This document shows, piece by piece, positions 14,373 to 15,132 of a DNA stretch of 15,132 bases. The stretch comes from Candidatus Poribacteria bacterium. GTDB taxonomy: Bacteria > Poribacteria > DTPJ01 > WJIO01. The notes under the pieces are model-generated. The model was not told the origin of the DNA. It did no database searches and saw nothing but the letters and a program-made list of their open reading frames with translations. Each line of letters begins with the position of its first letter. The stretch's first letter is position 1. A program made the position numbers and the translations under genes. The DNA is taken from contig WJIO01000042.1 of assembly GCA_014730235.1 (NCBI GenBank), forward strand, positions 1 through 15,132, in the 5' to 3' direction.

Positions 14373-14461
14373 GCTAATAAATTAGACGTATTTTAAGGCA
14401 TAATTGTTCGATTTAATTAATTTCAAACCTTGTATATATTGTGTAAAAGGAGATTCAACCC

Positions 14462-15132
14462 ATGATTGATTTTCACACACACCTGGGAGAAATAAGTTAC
14501 CCAAGCTCAAATCGCAAACCTCTAACAGTACAACAACTGGTTGATTCTATGAACAGATTTGGGATCGACAAATCAGTATTACTGCCCCTCGACAGCCCGG
14601 AGGCATCCGGCGCATATTTTACTACATTTGAAGCCCTTGAAGCATGCAGAAAATATCCTGAGAGGTTGATACCCTTTTGCTGCGTAGATCCAAGACGAGA
14701 CAATATAGAATACCAGATTAAAGGCTATGTTAATATGGGATGTAAAGGCTTTGGCGAGCATAAAATGGGATTATATATAGACGATGAAAGATGTAAAAAA
14801 ATATACAGCATATGCGGCGAGTTAGGCTGGGCTGTAGTTTTTCATCTTGATCCGGGATTAAATATTGATGAAATAGGTCTTCCAAGACTTGAAAAGCTGC
14901 TTCAAGAAATGCCCAATACCAATTTTGTTATGCACGGCCCCGGCTGGTGGGCTGAAATATCTGGTGACAATCAGGTTCGAGGTGGATATCCCAAAGGAAA
15001 AGTTACAGCCGGTGGAGCTGTAGATCGATTACTGCAAAATTATGATAATATTTACGGAGAATTATCCGCCGGTTCAGGATACAACGCCCTGACAAGAGAC
15101 CCGGAATTTACTCCGGGATTCATTGAACGCAA
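14462..15132 (+). CDS. Amidohydrolase family 2-like metal-dependent hydrolase (5' part, cut by the window end)
   Basis: The first 223 codons of a plus-strand gene that runs off the window. It starts at the ATG at 14462, with AAGGAG about 9 nt upstream. The N-terminus IDFHTHLG carries the HxH metal-binding motif (His5, His7) of the TIM-barrel amidohydrolases. Further conserved-type residues are His128 in VVFHLD, His158 in VMHGPGWW and the GELSAGSGYNAL block (199-210). The expected late metal-site Asp may lie just beyond the window. No signal peptide is visible, so a cytoplasmic enzyme is likely. The substrate cannot be deduced; related proteins include decarboxylases and lactone or amide hydrolases. 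It is transcribed divergently from the T2SS operon from its own promoter and shows no functional link to it. Several Cys residues (62, 73, 74, 94, 111, 118) are notable. Confidence 0.85.
   Translation, partial: MIDFHTHLGEISYPSSNRKPLTVQQLVDSMNRFGIDKSVLLPLDSPEASGAYFTTFEALEACRKYPERLIPFCCVDPRRDNIEYQIKGYVNMGCKGFGEHKMGLYIDDERCKKIYSICGELGWAVVFHLDPGLNIDEIGLPRLEKLLQEMPNTNFVMHGPGWWAEISGDNQVRGGYPKGKVTAGGAVDRLLQNYDNIYGELSAGSGYNALTRDPEFTPGFIER

Larger units (their letters stand above)
14240..14461. other. Divergent intergenic region between gspE and the amidohydrolase gene
   Basis: This is a 222-bp AT-rich stretch with no ORF of its own. It holds the two ribosome sites at its ends (CACCTCC for gspE on the minus strand, AAAAGGAGA for the plus-strand gene) and overlapping promoter candidates near its middle. 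A direct repeat AGGTTTA occurs twice, about 17 bp apart, around 14291-14314. I see no convincing terminator hairpin, as expected for a head-to-head arrangement. Confidence 0.7.

Noticed and set aside
14497-14703. Minus-strand frame within the amidohydrolase gene
   Set aside because: Overlaps a gene with clear metal-binding motifs and a good ribosome site on the plus strand.

Overview
The window holds almost all of one type II secretion system (T2SS) operon on the minus strand, read from about 14239 down to 28, plus the 5' part of one unrelated gene on the plus strand at the right end (14462 to the window edge). In transcription order the operon is gspE (ATPase), gspF (platform protein), gspG (major pseudopilin), gspH, gspI, gspJ, gspK (minor pseudopilins), a PilM/PilN-type GspL protein, a PilO/GspM-type protein, a GspC/PilP-type protein, and gspD (the outer-membrane secretin). 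Most intergenic gaps are 2 to 60 nt and gspI/gspJ overlap by 4 nt, so one long transcript is likely. The exception is a 183-nt gap between gspH and gspI, which holds a symmetrical inverted-repeat element.

Working model from family knowledge: GspE hydrolyses ATP on the cytoplasmic face. It is held to the membrane by the PilM-like and GspF proteins and drives GspG polymerisation into a short periplasmic pseudopilus, tipped by GspH, GspI, GspJ and GspK. The PilO/GspM-like and GspC-like proteins bridge the inner membrane to the GspD channel. No prepilin peptidase (GspO/PilD), pilotin, GspN or secreted substrate is visible in the window.

The core machinery is conventional, but several parts are elaborated. 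The secretin has N0 plus six N1-type ring domains instead of the usual three, and four of these carry long Arg/Trp/Gly-rich loops. The GspC-like and PilO/GspM-like proteins share a ~40-residue helical motif, two copies in the first and one in the second, which I do not recognise from standard T2SS descriptions. GspK contains four helix-hairpin-helix-type repeats. The last four genes follow the type IV pilus order pilM(N)-O-P-Q, not the classical gspC-D-...-L-M order. I did not find a wholly new system; the novelty lies in these additions.

Organism: a Gram-negative (diderm) bacterium, because a secretin and T2SS are present, with a moderately AT-rich genome. The PilM-type GspL, the gene order and the neighbouring amidohydrolase would fit an uncultured member of the PVC group or a related candidate phylum (Lentisphaerae-, Omnitrophica- or Poribacteria-like). 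This is a low-confidence guess without a database search. The 222-bp divergent region (14240-14461) contains a near-consensus plus-strand promoter and a weaker overlapping minus-strand one.
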